DNA from: Shewanella piezotolerans WP3
GTDB lineage: Bacteria; Pseudomonadota; Gammaproteobacteria; Enterobacterales; Shewanellaceae
Assembly (NCBI RefSeq): GCF_000014885.1
Contig: NC_011566.1
Coordinates: forward strand, 1,426,001-1,490,000
Reading direction: 5' to 3'
Length of the DNA: 64,000 nucleotides
Within the stretch, counting starts at the first letter, position 1. Every line of letters starts with the position of its first letter. This document shows positions 9,120-17,341 of the stretch, in pieces. A program made the translations under genes and the position numbers. Below the pieces are notes generated by a model, which was not told the origin of the DNA, searched no databases, and was given only the letters and a program-made list of their open reading frames with translations.

Positions 9120-12100
9120 ATGGATCATATCTTTATCGGACTAGTACTATTTGGTTTATTTTCTCTACTTATTGGGCTGTTTCTGCAGCTTAAACGCGCA
9201 GTCAATCAAGATATATCTATCTTTTTTAAACTAAGAAAAAACCGTGTATATGCCGCATTATCATTACTGGTTTTTACGCTTATTTTACAACTTGTTGGTG
9301 CGATAGGCTTATCGATTACCTATGACCATGAAGTTAATAAAAGCGGCGAAGCGCTTAGAACATTAACCAAAACTAGCGATGTAGCCCTTTACTCTTGGGT
9401 CAAAGGTTGGGAATCGCGAATTACAGCTGTTTCGAGCAACCCTCTTTTGCAGAAACGGACAGTTGATCTCATTGCTGAATCTAACAACAAAAATGTACTT
9501 GTTAGTGAAAACATTCAGTGGTCAAGAGAAGCTTATCAGCGCTACAGTCAATCTTTTGGGGCTTTAGGTTTTTTTATCACAGCTTTAGATGGTACTAACC
9601 TGTCTTCTTCAAGAGATGAAAATATCAATACGTTAAATATTGTTGCCCGTAAAGAGGCTAAGATTTTTGCTCGCGCAGTAGCTGGCGAAACTGTGATTAC
9701 CGAGCCTATCCGTTCTGAAGTGATGTTGAAAAACCCCTACGGTATTGAGCAAATGCAAACACCGACAATGTTTGTGCTGAGCCCTATTCGTGATGCTAAA
9801 GAGAACATTTTGGCAGTATTGATGCTGCGTATTGACCCTTATAAAGAGTTTGCAAAGTTAGCTGAAAGTGCTGGCGTTGGCAAAACAGGAGAGTCTTATT
9901 TTGTCTCTCAAGAGGGATATATATTGTCTCACAGTCGTTTTGAGAAAGATCTGCAATCATTAGGACTGGTCGCCCCAGGACAGATGTCGGTATTAAACCT
10001 ACGGGTAACCGATCCTGGAAGGTTACTTACCCCAGAATCCCCAGCAGCAACAAACCACAACGATAACCCTCTCACATACAGTGCTAATCAATTAAGTATG
10101 CGCATGGATGGACATAATTATGAGGGTTACAAAGATTATCGCGGAAAGGAGGTTATCGGCGCTTGGCATTGGGACAGTCGCTATGGCTTTGGTGTTATTA
10201 CCGAGATGGACCTTGATGAAGCGGCAAGTAATTATTTCTTCTTTAAAAATATTATCATTGGGATTATGGCGGCGATTGTACTGTTGTGCGTTTTGCTGTC
10301 ATTAGGCGGGGTAAAGATAAGTCGCCTCGTACATGATAGGTTGCAAATTGATAATGATAATTTAGAGCGAAAGATTGGCTTGCGAACTAAAGAGCTACAA
10401 GAGCGGGAAGAGGCGCTGTGGGATCTCTATGAAAACTCATTCGTGGCCTATGCTTCGGTTAATGTAGACGGTAATTTTATCAAGCACAATCGGCAGTTTT
10501 CTTTGTTAGCAGGTGTTAGGCGGGAAGCTTTTAAAAGTGTCAATTGGCGCGATGTAATCAATAAAGAGAATGATCCAATTGATACTGTATTCAAACAAGG
10601 ATTACGCGGTATCAGATCGCAAGATGAAAGAGTGCAGCTGTATGATACCAGCGGCGAGATGATATTTGTTTCAGTATCGACCGATCTTGTAAAGGATGAC
10701 TCGGGACAAGTCACCGAGGTTAGGTTTTCATTACTAGATATTAGCGAGCAAGAAAAAGTCCGTTTAGAAATGCTGAAAAACCAACAACAATACCAAGTTT
10801 TACTGGAGAACATTCAGGGTGTTGTATATCGATATCGGGTGGATATTCATGATGAGTTTGAATATACACTGCAGTATTTGAGCCCAAATGTAGAAGTCGT
10901 GACAGGTTATAGCAGTCAAGATTTTCTTGGTGATAATGCCCGACGTACTTTTGTTGATATTGTTATCCCCGAAGATAGAAAGGAGCTCAAAGCTGAGTTG
11001 AGTATTGCTTATCAAGAGCAGAGCTTTGTTACTCGCGATATTCGCATTAAGAATGCTGCAAAGGAATTAAGATATTTACAGATTAAGGCGCAATTTGTTT
11101 ACGATGAGATAGGTGATACTTACTATTTTGATGGCACATTATTTGATATTACTGAGCAAAAGCTAGCTGAAAATCGACTCCAGCTATCTGAAGATAAGCT
11201 AAAGGTAGCCGCTGAAAGCGCAAGAATGGGAATGTGGGATTATTATCCCACTGAAAATAAAGTGGTGGTTAATACAATGTACGCCAACATGCTTGGCTAT
11301 GAGGTGTTGGATCTTTGTATTGAAAATGAGCAGTGGTCAACGCTAAATGCAGGAGAGCAGACTTGGCTGGAATTAGTGCACCCTGACGACAGAGAAGCTG
11401 TGCTCGATACCCTGAAAGCGCAAAGCAAGTCGAATCCACAACTGTTAATGCGTGAATTTAGAATGCAGCGAAAAGATGGTGGCTATGATTGGATAATGAG
11501 CATAGGGCAGGTACACCATTATACTGAAGAGGGGGATGCCGGTCGGATCAGTGGGGTTCACCTCAACATCAATGAGTCGAAAGCGTTGCAAAGGGAGCTA
11601 GCCTCAGCGATTGAAATTGCTGATGATGCTAATCGCGCTAAGGGTGAGTTCTTAGCGAATATGAGTCATGAGATCCACACGCCGATGAATGCGATTATTG
11701 GTATGACACATCTTGCACTTAAAACCGAGTTGACTAAGCAACAGCACAGCTATATTGAAAAATCACATCGCTCTGCCCAGTCTCTATTAGGGATCATTAA
11801 TGACATACTCGACTTTTCAAAAATAGAAGCGGGTAAACTGGATATTGAAACGATTCAATTCCGCTTAGAGGATGTACTAGAGGATATTATCAACTTTGTT
11901 GGTATTAAAGTGGCTGAAAAAGAGTTGGAATTGTTATTTGATATAGACCCAACAATCCCTGCTATTTTACAAGGCGACCCGCTCCGGTTAGCGCAGATCC
12001 TGACCAATCTTGCTAATAATGCGGTTAAGTTTACCGAACATGGTAGCGTGATCATTGGTGTCAGTATCGAAAAGCTGACTGACGATGAGGTAACGCTTAA

Positions 12101-13838
12101 ATTCTCGGTTACAGATACAGGGATAGGGATGACGGCAGAGCAGCAGCAAGGATTGTTTAAAGCATTTTCTCAAGCCGACGCATCAACCACTAGAAAATAT
12201 GGTGGTACCGGATTAGGGCTGGCAATTTGTAAGAATTTGGCTGATTTAATGGGAGGGGAAATTGGTGTTTCAAGTGAAGTGAATAAAGGCAGTATTTTCT
12301 ACTTTGAGTCGGTATTTCCCATAGTAGAGCACCATGATTTAGCTCCAATTTATCAAGGCAGTTTAGAAGATGTTCGAGTGTTACTTGTAGAGGATAATGC
12401 CAATTCTCGTGAAATCCTTTTAGCCATGTTAGCCAGCCTTAACGTGCAAGTGGAGTGTGCTGAAGATGGTGTTGAAGCCGTAGCAATGCTCAAAGCAAGT
12501 GAGGCTTCACCTTATCAATTGGCATTGCTTGATTGGAAAATGCCAAAGCTTGATGGAATAGGTGTGGCGAAATTTATCAAGCAGTTGCCCGAATCCATAA
12601 CGCCCCATGTTGTCATGGTGACCGCTTACGGCAAAGAGGAGTTATTATTAGATGCCGTGGATGTGCCCATTGATGCAGTGCTCACTAAACCTGTTACTCA
12701 ATCGACTTTATGGGATGCGTTATTGCCAGCTTTGGGCTTTGCGCCACGCAAACTCACTAGCTTTTCAAAAAGACGCAGTCGAGTTGAAGCTGCGCTATCT
12801 CAACTTGCAGGAGCAAAACTGTTAGTTGCAGAAGACAATGATTTAAATCAGGAGCTCATCGTAGAGCTGCTAAGCAGTAATGGTATAACGCCTGTGCTGG
12901 CTAATAATGGTCAGGAGGTGCTTGATTTTCTCGAGCAAGAACAGTTCGATGGTGTATTGATGGATTGCCAAATGCCAATCATGGATGGCTATACTGCCAC
13001 TCGCAGGATTAGAGATAATGAACAGTTTGAACACCTTCCTGTACTGGCTATGACGGAAAATGCAATGGCAGGTGATAGAGAGAGAGCGCTCGAGTCGGGA
13101 ATGAATGACCATATTCCTAAACCGATTAATGTTGATGAGTTATTTACTACTATTGCTAAATGGGTGACTCCTAAGCATCCGCAAGTAGCAGAAGTGACGG
13201 ACACTTCTGCTAAGGGAAGCGATATTGACTTTAACCTCTTTGAACATATCGATACTCAGTTAGGTTTACATCGTACTCAAGGAAAAACAGCGCTTTATAT
13301 AAAGTTACTGCAGAAGTTCGTTCGCGGACAACAAGACTTTTCAACGCAATTTAGTGTGAGTGCCGAAGCCGATGATACCGTGACATCGGCAAGGCTTATT
13401 CATACTTTAAAAAGCGTTGCCGGTGCGATTGGAGCCGTAAAGCTAGCTGACTATGCTGAGCAATTAGAGCAAGATATTGAAAGCTTTGTACAATCTAAAG
13501 CAGATATTACAGCTAGTGCTAATTATGAATTATTAGAAGGTGAATTATCGCTAGTCTGTAAAGAGATTACCTCGCAATTGCTTAGTGGGATCAATGAGCA
13601 GGCGTTGGTTGGTTTAGATGTTGATAAGGCTAGTGCCGTTTTAACTACACTTATCGATATGCTTAACGACTTTGATATAGCGGCAACCGAACTTATTACA
13701 ACAGAGCGAACTGCACTCTCATCTAAGCCACTTGCATCTTTGTTTAAGCAACTTGAAAAACAGTTAGATGAATTTGAATTTGATGAGGCACTAAAAGTCG
13801 CAATACAGATGCAAGCGATAGTCGCCAAAGACAACTAA
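9120..13838 (+). CDS. Hybrid sensor histidine kinase with double receiver and Hpt domain
   Basis: About 1572 residues. Domain order: transmembrane helix (about 4-20), further membrane segment (about 45-65), large periplasmic Cache-like sensor, transmembrane helix near 380-400, coiled coil, and three PAS domains (about 430-810). Then come HisKA with His850 in MSHEIHTPMNAIIG, HATPase_c (DTGIGM, GGTGLGLAICKNL), receiver 1 (Asp1138 in LLDWKMP), receiver 2 (Asp1282 in LMDCQMP) and Hpt (His1428 in LIHTLKS). The H box has His where Arg is usual. ATG 9120 follows GGAG; an in-frame TTG at 9114 is less likely. The next gene, 24 bases on, encodes an HD-GYP response regulator, its probable output partner. 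Confidence 0.93.
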   Translation: MDHIFIGLVLFGLFSLLIGLFLQLKRAVNQDISIFFKLRKNRVYAALSLLVFTLILQLVGAIGLSITYDHEVNKSGEALRTLTKTSDVALYSWVKGWESRITAVSSNPLLQKRTVDLIAESNNKNVLVSENIQWSREAYQRYSQSFGALGFFITALDGTNLSSSRDENINTLNIVARKEAKIFARAVAGETVITEPIRSEVMLKNPYGIEQMQTPTMFVLSPIRDAKENILAVLMLRIDPYKEFAKLAESAGVGKTGESYFVSQEGYILSHSRFEKDLQSLGLVAPGQMSVLNLRVTDPGRLLTPESPAATNHNDNPLTYSANQLSMRMDGHNYEGYKDYRGKEVIGAWHWDSRYGFGVITEMDLDEAASNYFFFKNIIIGIMAAIVLLCVLLSLGGVKISRLVHDRLQIDNDNLERKIGLRTKELQEREEALWDLYENSFVAYASVNVDGNFIKHNRQFSLLAGVRREAFKSVNWRDVINKENDPIDTVFKQGLRGIRSQDERVQLYDTSGEMIFVSVSTDLVKDDSGQVTEVRFSLLDISEQEKVRLEMLKNQQQYQVLLENIQGVVYRYRVDIHDEFEYTLQYLSPNVEVVTGYSSQDFLGDNARRTFVDIVIPEDRKELKAELSIAYQEQSFVTRDIRIKNAAKELRYLQIKAQFVYDEIGDTYYFDGTLFDITEQKLAENRLQLSEDKLKVAAESARMGMWDYYPTENKVVVNTMYANMLGYEVLDLCIENEQWSTLNAGEQTWLELVHPDDREAVLDTLKAQSKSNPQLLMREFRMQRKDGGYDWIMSIGQVHHYTEEGDAGRISGVHLNINESKALQRELASAIEIADDANRAKGEFLANMSHEIHTPMNAIIGMTHLALKTELTKQQHSYIEKSHRSAQSLLGIINDILDFSKIEAGKLDIETIQFRLEDVLEDIINFVGIKVAEKELELLFDIDPTIPAILQGDPLRLAQILTNLANNAVKFTEHGSVIIGVSIEKLTDDEVTLKFSVTDTGIGMTAEQQQGLFKAFSQADASTTRKYGGTGLGLAICKNLADLMGGEIGVSSEVNKGSIFYFESVFPIVEHHDLAPIYQGSLEDVRVLLVEDNANSREILLAMLASLNVQVECAEDGVEAVAMLKASEASPYQLALLDWKMPKLDGIGVAKFIKQLPESITPHVVMVTAYGKEELLLDAVDVPIDAVLTKPVTQSTLWDALLPALGFAPRKLTSFSKRRSRVEAALSQLAGAKLLVAEDNDLNQELIVELLSSNGITPVLANNGQEVLDFLEQEQFDGVLMDCQMPIMDGYTATRRIRDNEQFEHLPVLAMTENAMAGDRERALESGMNDHIPKPINVDELFTTIAKWVTPKHPQVAEVTDTSAKGSDIDFNLFEHIDTQLGLHRTQGKTALYIKLLQKFVRGQQDFSTQFSVSAEADDTVTSARLIHTLKSVAGAIGAVKLADYAEQLEQDIESFVQSKADITASANYELLEGELSLVCKEITSQLLSGINEQALVGLDVDKASAVLTTLIDMLNDFDIAATELITTERTALSSKPLASLFKQLEKQLDEFEFDEALKVAIQMQAIVAKDN

Positions 13839-13862
13839 TTTTTACGATATAGGAAGGATGTG

Positions 13863-14876
13863 ATGGAACAACAAACCTTACTAGTCGTCGATGACACCCC
13901 TGCGAACATAGATGTTTTGGCTGGAATGTTAAAAGATGATTATCAGATAAAGGTGGCTAAAAACGGTGAAATAGCGCTTAAGATTGCTCGGCGTTTGCCT
14001 TTAGATCTCATTTTACTTGATATCATGATGCCAGGAATTGATGGTTTTGAGGTTTGCAGGCGCCTTAAAAGTGATCATACCACCCGACACATTCCTATCA
14101 TTTTTGTTACCGCAAAAATTACCGCTGAAGACGAGCTTAAGGGCTTAGAACTTGGCGCGGTAGATTACATAACTAAACCATTTAACCCGCCTATTGTTCA
14201 GCAAAGAGTTAAAACCCAGTTAGCGCTGTTTAATCAGAGCCGTGAACTGGCAATTAAAGTAAAACAGAAAACAGCTGAGCTGGCCGCGACTCAACTCAAA
14301 GTAATACAGAAGCTCGGACGGGCGGCGGAGTATAAAGATAACGAAACAGGGATGCATGTTATTCGGATGAGTCACTATACGCATATCTTAGCGAAGGCGG
14401 CCGGTATGTGTGAAGCTGATGCCGATATGTTAATGGCAGCTAGCCCAATGCACGACATTGGTAAAATAGGTATATCGGATGCCATCTTGCGTAAGCCTGG
14501 TAAGCTAACCGATGATGAGTTTAAAGAGATGAAGAAACATGCTGAAATCGGTGCCGAAATCATTGGTGAGAATGAATCAGAGCTGCTTAAGATGGCAAAA
14601 ATTGTCGCCATTAGTCATCATGAAAAATGGAATGGTACTGGTTATCCCTATGGGCTTAAAGGGGAGGATATTCCTCGCATTGGGCGCATTGTTGCCATTG
14701 CAGATGTATTTGATGCATTGACTTGTGAGCGCCCCTATAAGCGGGCTTGGTCTGTAGAGGAAGCTATAGCTCATTTACAACAGCAGGCGGGTGAACATTT
14801 TGATCCACAGTTAGTGCCTTTATTTCTAGAACATATGGATGAAATAACAAAGATTATGCAGTCCTTTAAAGACTAA
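13863..14876 (+). CDS. Response regulator with HD-GYP phosphodiesterase domain
   Basis: Product of 337 residues. The N-terminal receiver has DD at 10-11, phospho-acceptor Asp53 (LILLDIMMPG) and Lys in YITKPF. The C-terminal HD-GYP domain shows MHDIGKIG (His197-Asp198), the paired His in ISHHEKW, and GTGYP (258-262). Such enzymes hydrolyse cyclic-di-GMP. All signature residues are present, so activity is expected. AGGAAGG stands 5 bases before the ATG. The gene directly follows the giant hybrid kinase; together they would link an extracytoplasmic cue to cyclic-di-GMP level, motility or biofilm. The pairing is inferred from adjacency. Confidence 0.93.
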   Translation: MEQQTLLVVDDTPANIDVLAGMLKDDYQIKVAKNGEIALKIARRLPLDLILLDIMMPGIDGFEVCRRLKSDHTTRHIPIIFVTAKITAEDELKGLELGAVDYITKPFNPPIVQQRVKTQLALFNQSRELAIKVKQKTAELAATQLKVIQKLGRAAEYKDNETGMHVIRMSHYTHILAKAAGMCEADADMLMAASPMHDIGKIGISDAILRKPGKLTDDEFKEMKKHAEIGAEIIGENESELLKMAKIVAISHHEKWNGTGYPYGLKGEDIPRIGRIVAIADVFDALTCERPYKRAWSVEEAIAHLQQQAGEHFDPQLVPLFLEHMDEITKIMQSFKD

Positions 14877-15121
14877 ATCAGTTATTTGATTAATAAATTC
14901 AAGTCATCATTTTCTATTTTTATAAATGTTGATTTTTGACTGAAAAGTGAACTTAGCCCTCGGTATTACTGCGTTTGAAGAGTGTAGGTGACTAAGTTGT
15001 GAAAGTGTTAGGCGTCTGCTGTTCAACATTTGTTAAGCTTGCTAATGATATAGTTTAATCAATAACTTGAATCTTGTGCTATAGCTTATATAGCGCAAAT
15101 TTTTAGTGGATGTCTAATTCT

Positions 15122-15148
15122 AAAAATGCAGCTCTTAGCTGCGTTTTT
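15122..15148 (+). promoter_or_regulatory. Terminator-like hairpin in the leader of the SYLF gene
   Basis: AAAAATGCAGCT and AGCTGCGTTTTT form a short stem with a 3-base loop and T run, only 23 bases before the start codon of the next gene. It could be an attenuator, the end of a short leader RNA, or the terminator of a small RNA. Confidence 0.5.
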
Positions 15149-15171
15149 CGTTTTACCAAAAGGATAAAACT

Positions 15172-15777
15172 ATGTTCCAACTGAATAAAGCAACTTTCCA
15201 ATTTAATCGAGTCAAGTTAGCAGCAGTACTCGTTCCAGCATTACTTGTTGGTTGTGCAACTGGTGACACGCCTGATTCAAAGAAAATGAATGCTCGTGAA
15301 GAGACTCAGGCGGCATTGCAAGAGATCTACAAAGAGCATCCGGGAGCTAAATCTGCGGTGGCTGAATCAGTTGGTTATGTTGTATGTACAGGTAGCAATA
15401 CATATCTTTTTGCATTATCAACCGGTGGTGGGATCTGTGTACTGCATGAGGGTAGCAAGAAGTCTTACTACCGCTTCGCTACTGGAGGCGTTGGTGCTGG
15501 AGTTGGTTGGAAGCAACTCGGATTTGTGCAAGCATTTATGGATAGAGATGCGCTAACACGCTACAAAGAATCCGGGTATGAAGGCCAAGCTCAGGCTGAG
15601 GCGAGTGCTAAGTATGAAGAGAGTGGTGAGCAAGCGTCGGCTAACCAATCTGTAGACATTTCAGGTGTGAAAACCTATCAAGTCAACCTTATGGGCGCAG
15701 CTGCACAGGCAACGGTTCAAGGGTATAAGTATTGGGAAACTGACTTTACCGATGATTTTGTAGAAAAAGGCGAGTAA
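15172..15777 (+). CDS. SYLF (YSC84-like) domain lipoprotein
   Basis: Product of 201 residues. An N-terminal signal ends in a lipobox (LLVGC, Cys near 25), so the protein should be lipid-anchored. The rest matches the SYLF/YSC84 lipid-binding fold: a helical start (EETQAALQEIYKEHPGA), a Gly-rich core (STGGGICVL, FATGGVGAGVGWKQLG) and a C-terminal stretch ending VQGYKYW. AAAGGA precedes the ATG. A terminator-like hairpin lies in the leader and a strong bidirectional terminator follows. Its physiological role in bacteria is unclear. Confidence 0.8.
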   Translation: MFQLNKATFQFNRVKLAAVLVPALLVGCATGDTPDSKKMNAREETQAALQEIYKEHPGAKSAVAESVGYVVCTGSNTYLFALSTGGGICVLHEGSKKSYYRFATGGVGAGVGWKQLGFVQAFMDRDALTRYKESGYEGQAQAEASAKYEESGEQASANQSVDISGVKTYQVNLMGAAAQATVQGYKYWETDFTDDFVEKGE

Positions 15778-15792
15778 GTCTTTATTCTTAAT

Positions 15793-15820
15793 AAAAGCCA
15801 GCGATTAAGCTGGCTTTTTT
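15793..15820. terminator. Bidirectional terminator
   Basis: AAAAGCCAGC / GCTGGCTTTT perfect 10-pair stem, 6-base loop, T runs on both strands. It serves the SYLF gene and, before repeat insertion, the convergent CIA30-like gene. Confidence 0.85.
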
Positions 15821-15834
15821 GATGATTCAATCTA

Positions 15835-16097
15835 GGGGCTATTGATCTTTCACGGTTGTTTTTGCCGCAGTTTATTGGCTATTTTGACAAGGCGGAGGCT
15901 ATGCCGTTTAGTTATTCTCCACAAATAGCCTACAACACAGTAAAAATAGCCAAGAAACGCGGCCCTTTGGGTTCGATTCAATGCTTCTATTACGGTGTTA
16001 TGAGCTTTTCACTTAGCCGGCTAAGCTTTATAGCTCAAGCCTTGTACTAGAAGCATTGAATTCGAACAAAAACTAAGCTCGAAAGATCAACAGCCCC
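15835..16097. repeat. Repeat family A, copy at 15.8 kb (263 bp)
   Basis: TA flanks on each side (15833-15834 and 16098-16099). The left end GGGGCTATTGATCTTTC and right end GAAAGATCAACAGCCCC are inverted repeats with one mismatch in 17. It lies in opposite orientation to the 6.5 and 41.8 kb copies. It has inserted at the very end of the CIA30-like gene and now supplies that gene's last codons and stop. Confidence 0.9.
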
Positions 16098-16664
16098 TAA
16101 TAAAATAGATTTAAACGACAGCGAAAATTGTCCTGGTTGCTTGTCAGCAAGTAGAAAGCCTATCTGTTTTACATCTGTGAGTTTCAGTTCTGGCGCATTG
16201 ACCTGTTGTCCACGAAAAAGCGCGATGAACTCCGCAGCACTAAACTGATAAGTTAACCATTCATCGCGCTTGGTATTGAATGTTCGTGAGTAGGCTGCAG
16301 CGTCCCAGTTACTATCAGTACGTAACCTCAACTGATACTTTCTGCCATCGCCTTTTACGCGAATATACACGTGGGTTGCCTTTGCTGGCACTTTAGTGGT
16401 TAAACGCGCTCTTATTGAGGCAAATCCACCATTGTTATCAAGTGATAGCTCACCACTAAACGTCGCGACCTTGTTGTCATAACTAACAGAGCTGCTTGAT
16501 CCCCCGCCCATTACAGAATCATTGATAATATTCCAACTATTCTCGGGCTCAATAGTGAAAGGTGCCGACTGACTTACGCTACTCATGAATAGGCTCCCTA
16601 GCAACAGTGTAAGGTTGGTTGATAAAGTTTTTTGTTTCCGATATTGATAGCTGTTTGCCTTCAT
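16047..16664 (-). CDS. CIA30-like (NDUFAF1 family) exported protein with repeat-derived C-terminus
   Basis: Product of 205 residues with a signal peptide (TNLTLLLGSLFMSSVSQSA). The CIA30-type jelly-roll domain begins WNIINDSVMGGGSSS and continues through LSLDNNGGFASIRARL and KQIGFLLADKQPGQFSLSF. CIA30 proteins help assemble mitochondrial complex I; bacterial exported relatives have no settled role. The final residues (GAVDLSSLVFVRIQCF) are translated from repeat family A. Removing the repeat and one TA gives SFKSILLD followed by TGA, so the original protein was about 189 residues. The added tail probably does not destroy the fold. Confidence 0.78.
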   Translation of the reverse strand: MKANSYQYRKQKTLSTNLTLLLGSLFMSSVSQSAPFTIEPENSWNIINDSVMGGGSSSSVSYDNKVATFSGELSLDNNGGFASIRARLTTKVPAKATHVYIRVKGDGRKYQLRLRTDSNWDAAAYSRTFNTKRDEWLTYQFSAAEFIALFRGQQVNAPELKLTDVKQIGFLLADKQPGQFSLSFKSILLGAVDLSSLVFVRIQCF

Positions 16665-16762
16665 ATTGTTCTCTTGTAATCTGCCTTATTACCAATACGG
16701 CGCAAATACTGATTTTGATTACTGTTTATTTTTTAGAGAGTATTTGGGGAAGGATTGGGCAT

Positions 16763-16798
16763 AAAAAAGCCGCGATGCATGGAGAGTTACATCGCGGC
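16763..16798 (-). terminator. Terminator of the LruC/lipoprotein operon
   Basis: Nine-pair GC-rich stem GCCGCGATG / CATCGCGGC, followed on the minus strand by six T. It lies just downstream of the lipoprotein gene. Confidence 0.88.
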
Positions 16799-16823
16799 AA
16801 AATAGACCTAATATTGTTAAGTG

Positions 16824-17330
16824 TTAGTTCATTGTCAGTATTTGGCTTTCGCTATCGGCCATGTAGCTCCACTCAACATATTGTGGGTTTTGTCCTTCAT
16901 AAAACCAAATTACGGCAATTAACTGACTCTCATGATTAGCAATTTTTAACTCTTTGCTTAGTTTACCATCGCTTAAAGGTCCCCTGAATAAGCATGAGTC
17001 AAAGTTAATATTGTAACTGCCGCCTTGAGCCGTGTAGTCATCACATAGTGAGAAATAACCGCGGCTTTGGCTACTCTTCTCGACGTTTATCGTTAACAGG
17101 TAAGAAGCTTCTAAGGCGTTATCGGCATCAACAACTAAATCATCTAAAGACGTTGGAGCTGGTGTTGGATCCTCCTCTGTTGTGGTGGTCGTTGTTGTAG
17201 GTGTCACAGCCGCAGGGGCTGGACTTGCACTATCGCCATCTCCGCCACCGCCACAAGCAGTGAGTGCCAATAATGAAAATGTGATAAGACTTAAGTGAAT
17301 ACCGGTGATTTTTTCAATTTTGCTTTTCAT
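16824..17330 (-). CDS. Small lipoprotein of unknown function
   Basis: Product of 168 residues with a lipoprotein signal (LLALTACGGGG). A linker of Pro, Ala and repeated Thr (about 35-60) leads to a globular domain containing three Cys that could form disulphides. GGAG lies 6 bases before the chosen ATG; an ATG four codons upstream lacks a site. It lies 11 bases downstream of the LruC-domain gene and shares its terminator, so the two are probably co-transcribed. No family recognised; the low-complexity linker suggests a surface-exposed tether. Confidence 0.7.
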   Translation of the reverse strand: MKSKIEKITGIHLSLITFSLLALTACGGGGDGDSASPAPAAVTPTTTTTTTEEDPTPAPTSLDDLVVDADNALEASYLLTINVEKSSQSRGYFSLCDDYTAQGGSYNINFDSCLFRGPLSDGKLSKELKIANHESQLIAVIWFYEGQNPQYVEWSYMADSESQILTMN

Positions 17331-17341
17331 GTGATACTCCA

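Noticed and set aside
15856..16050. 64-codon frame with a near-identical twin in 41838-42185
   Set aside because: It lies inside repeat family A. The copy at 6.5 kb has a TAG in the same frame, so the identity reflects the repeat, not a conserved protein.
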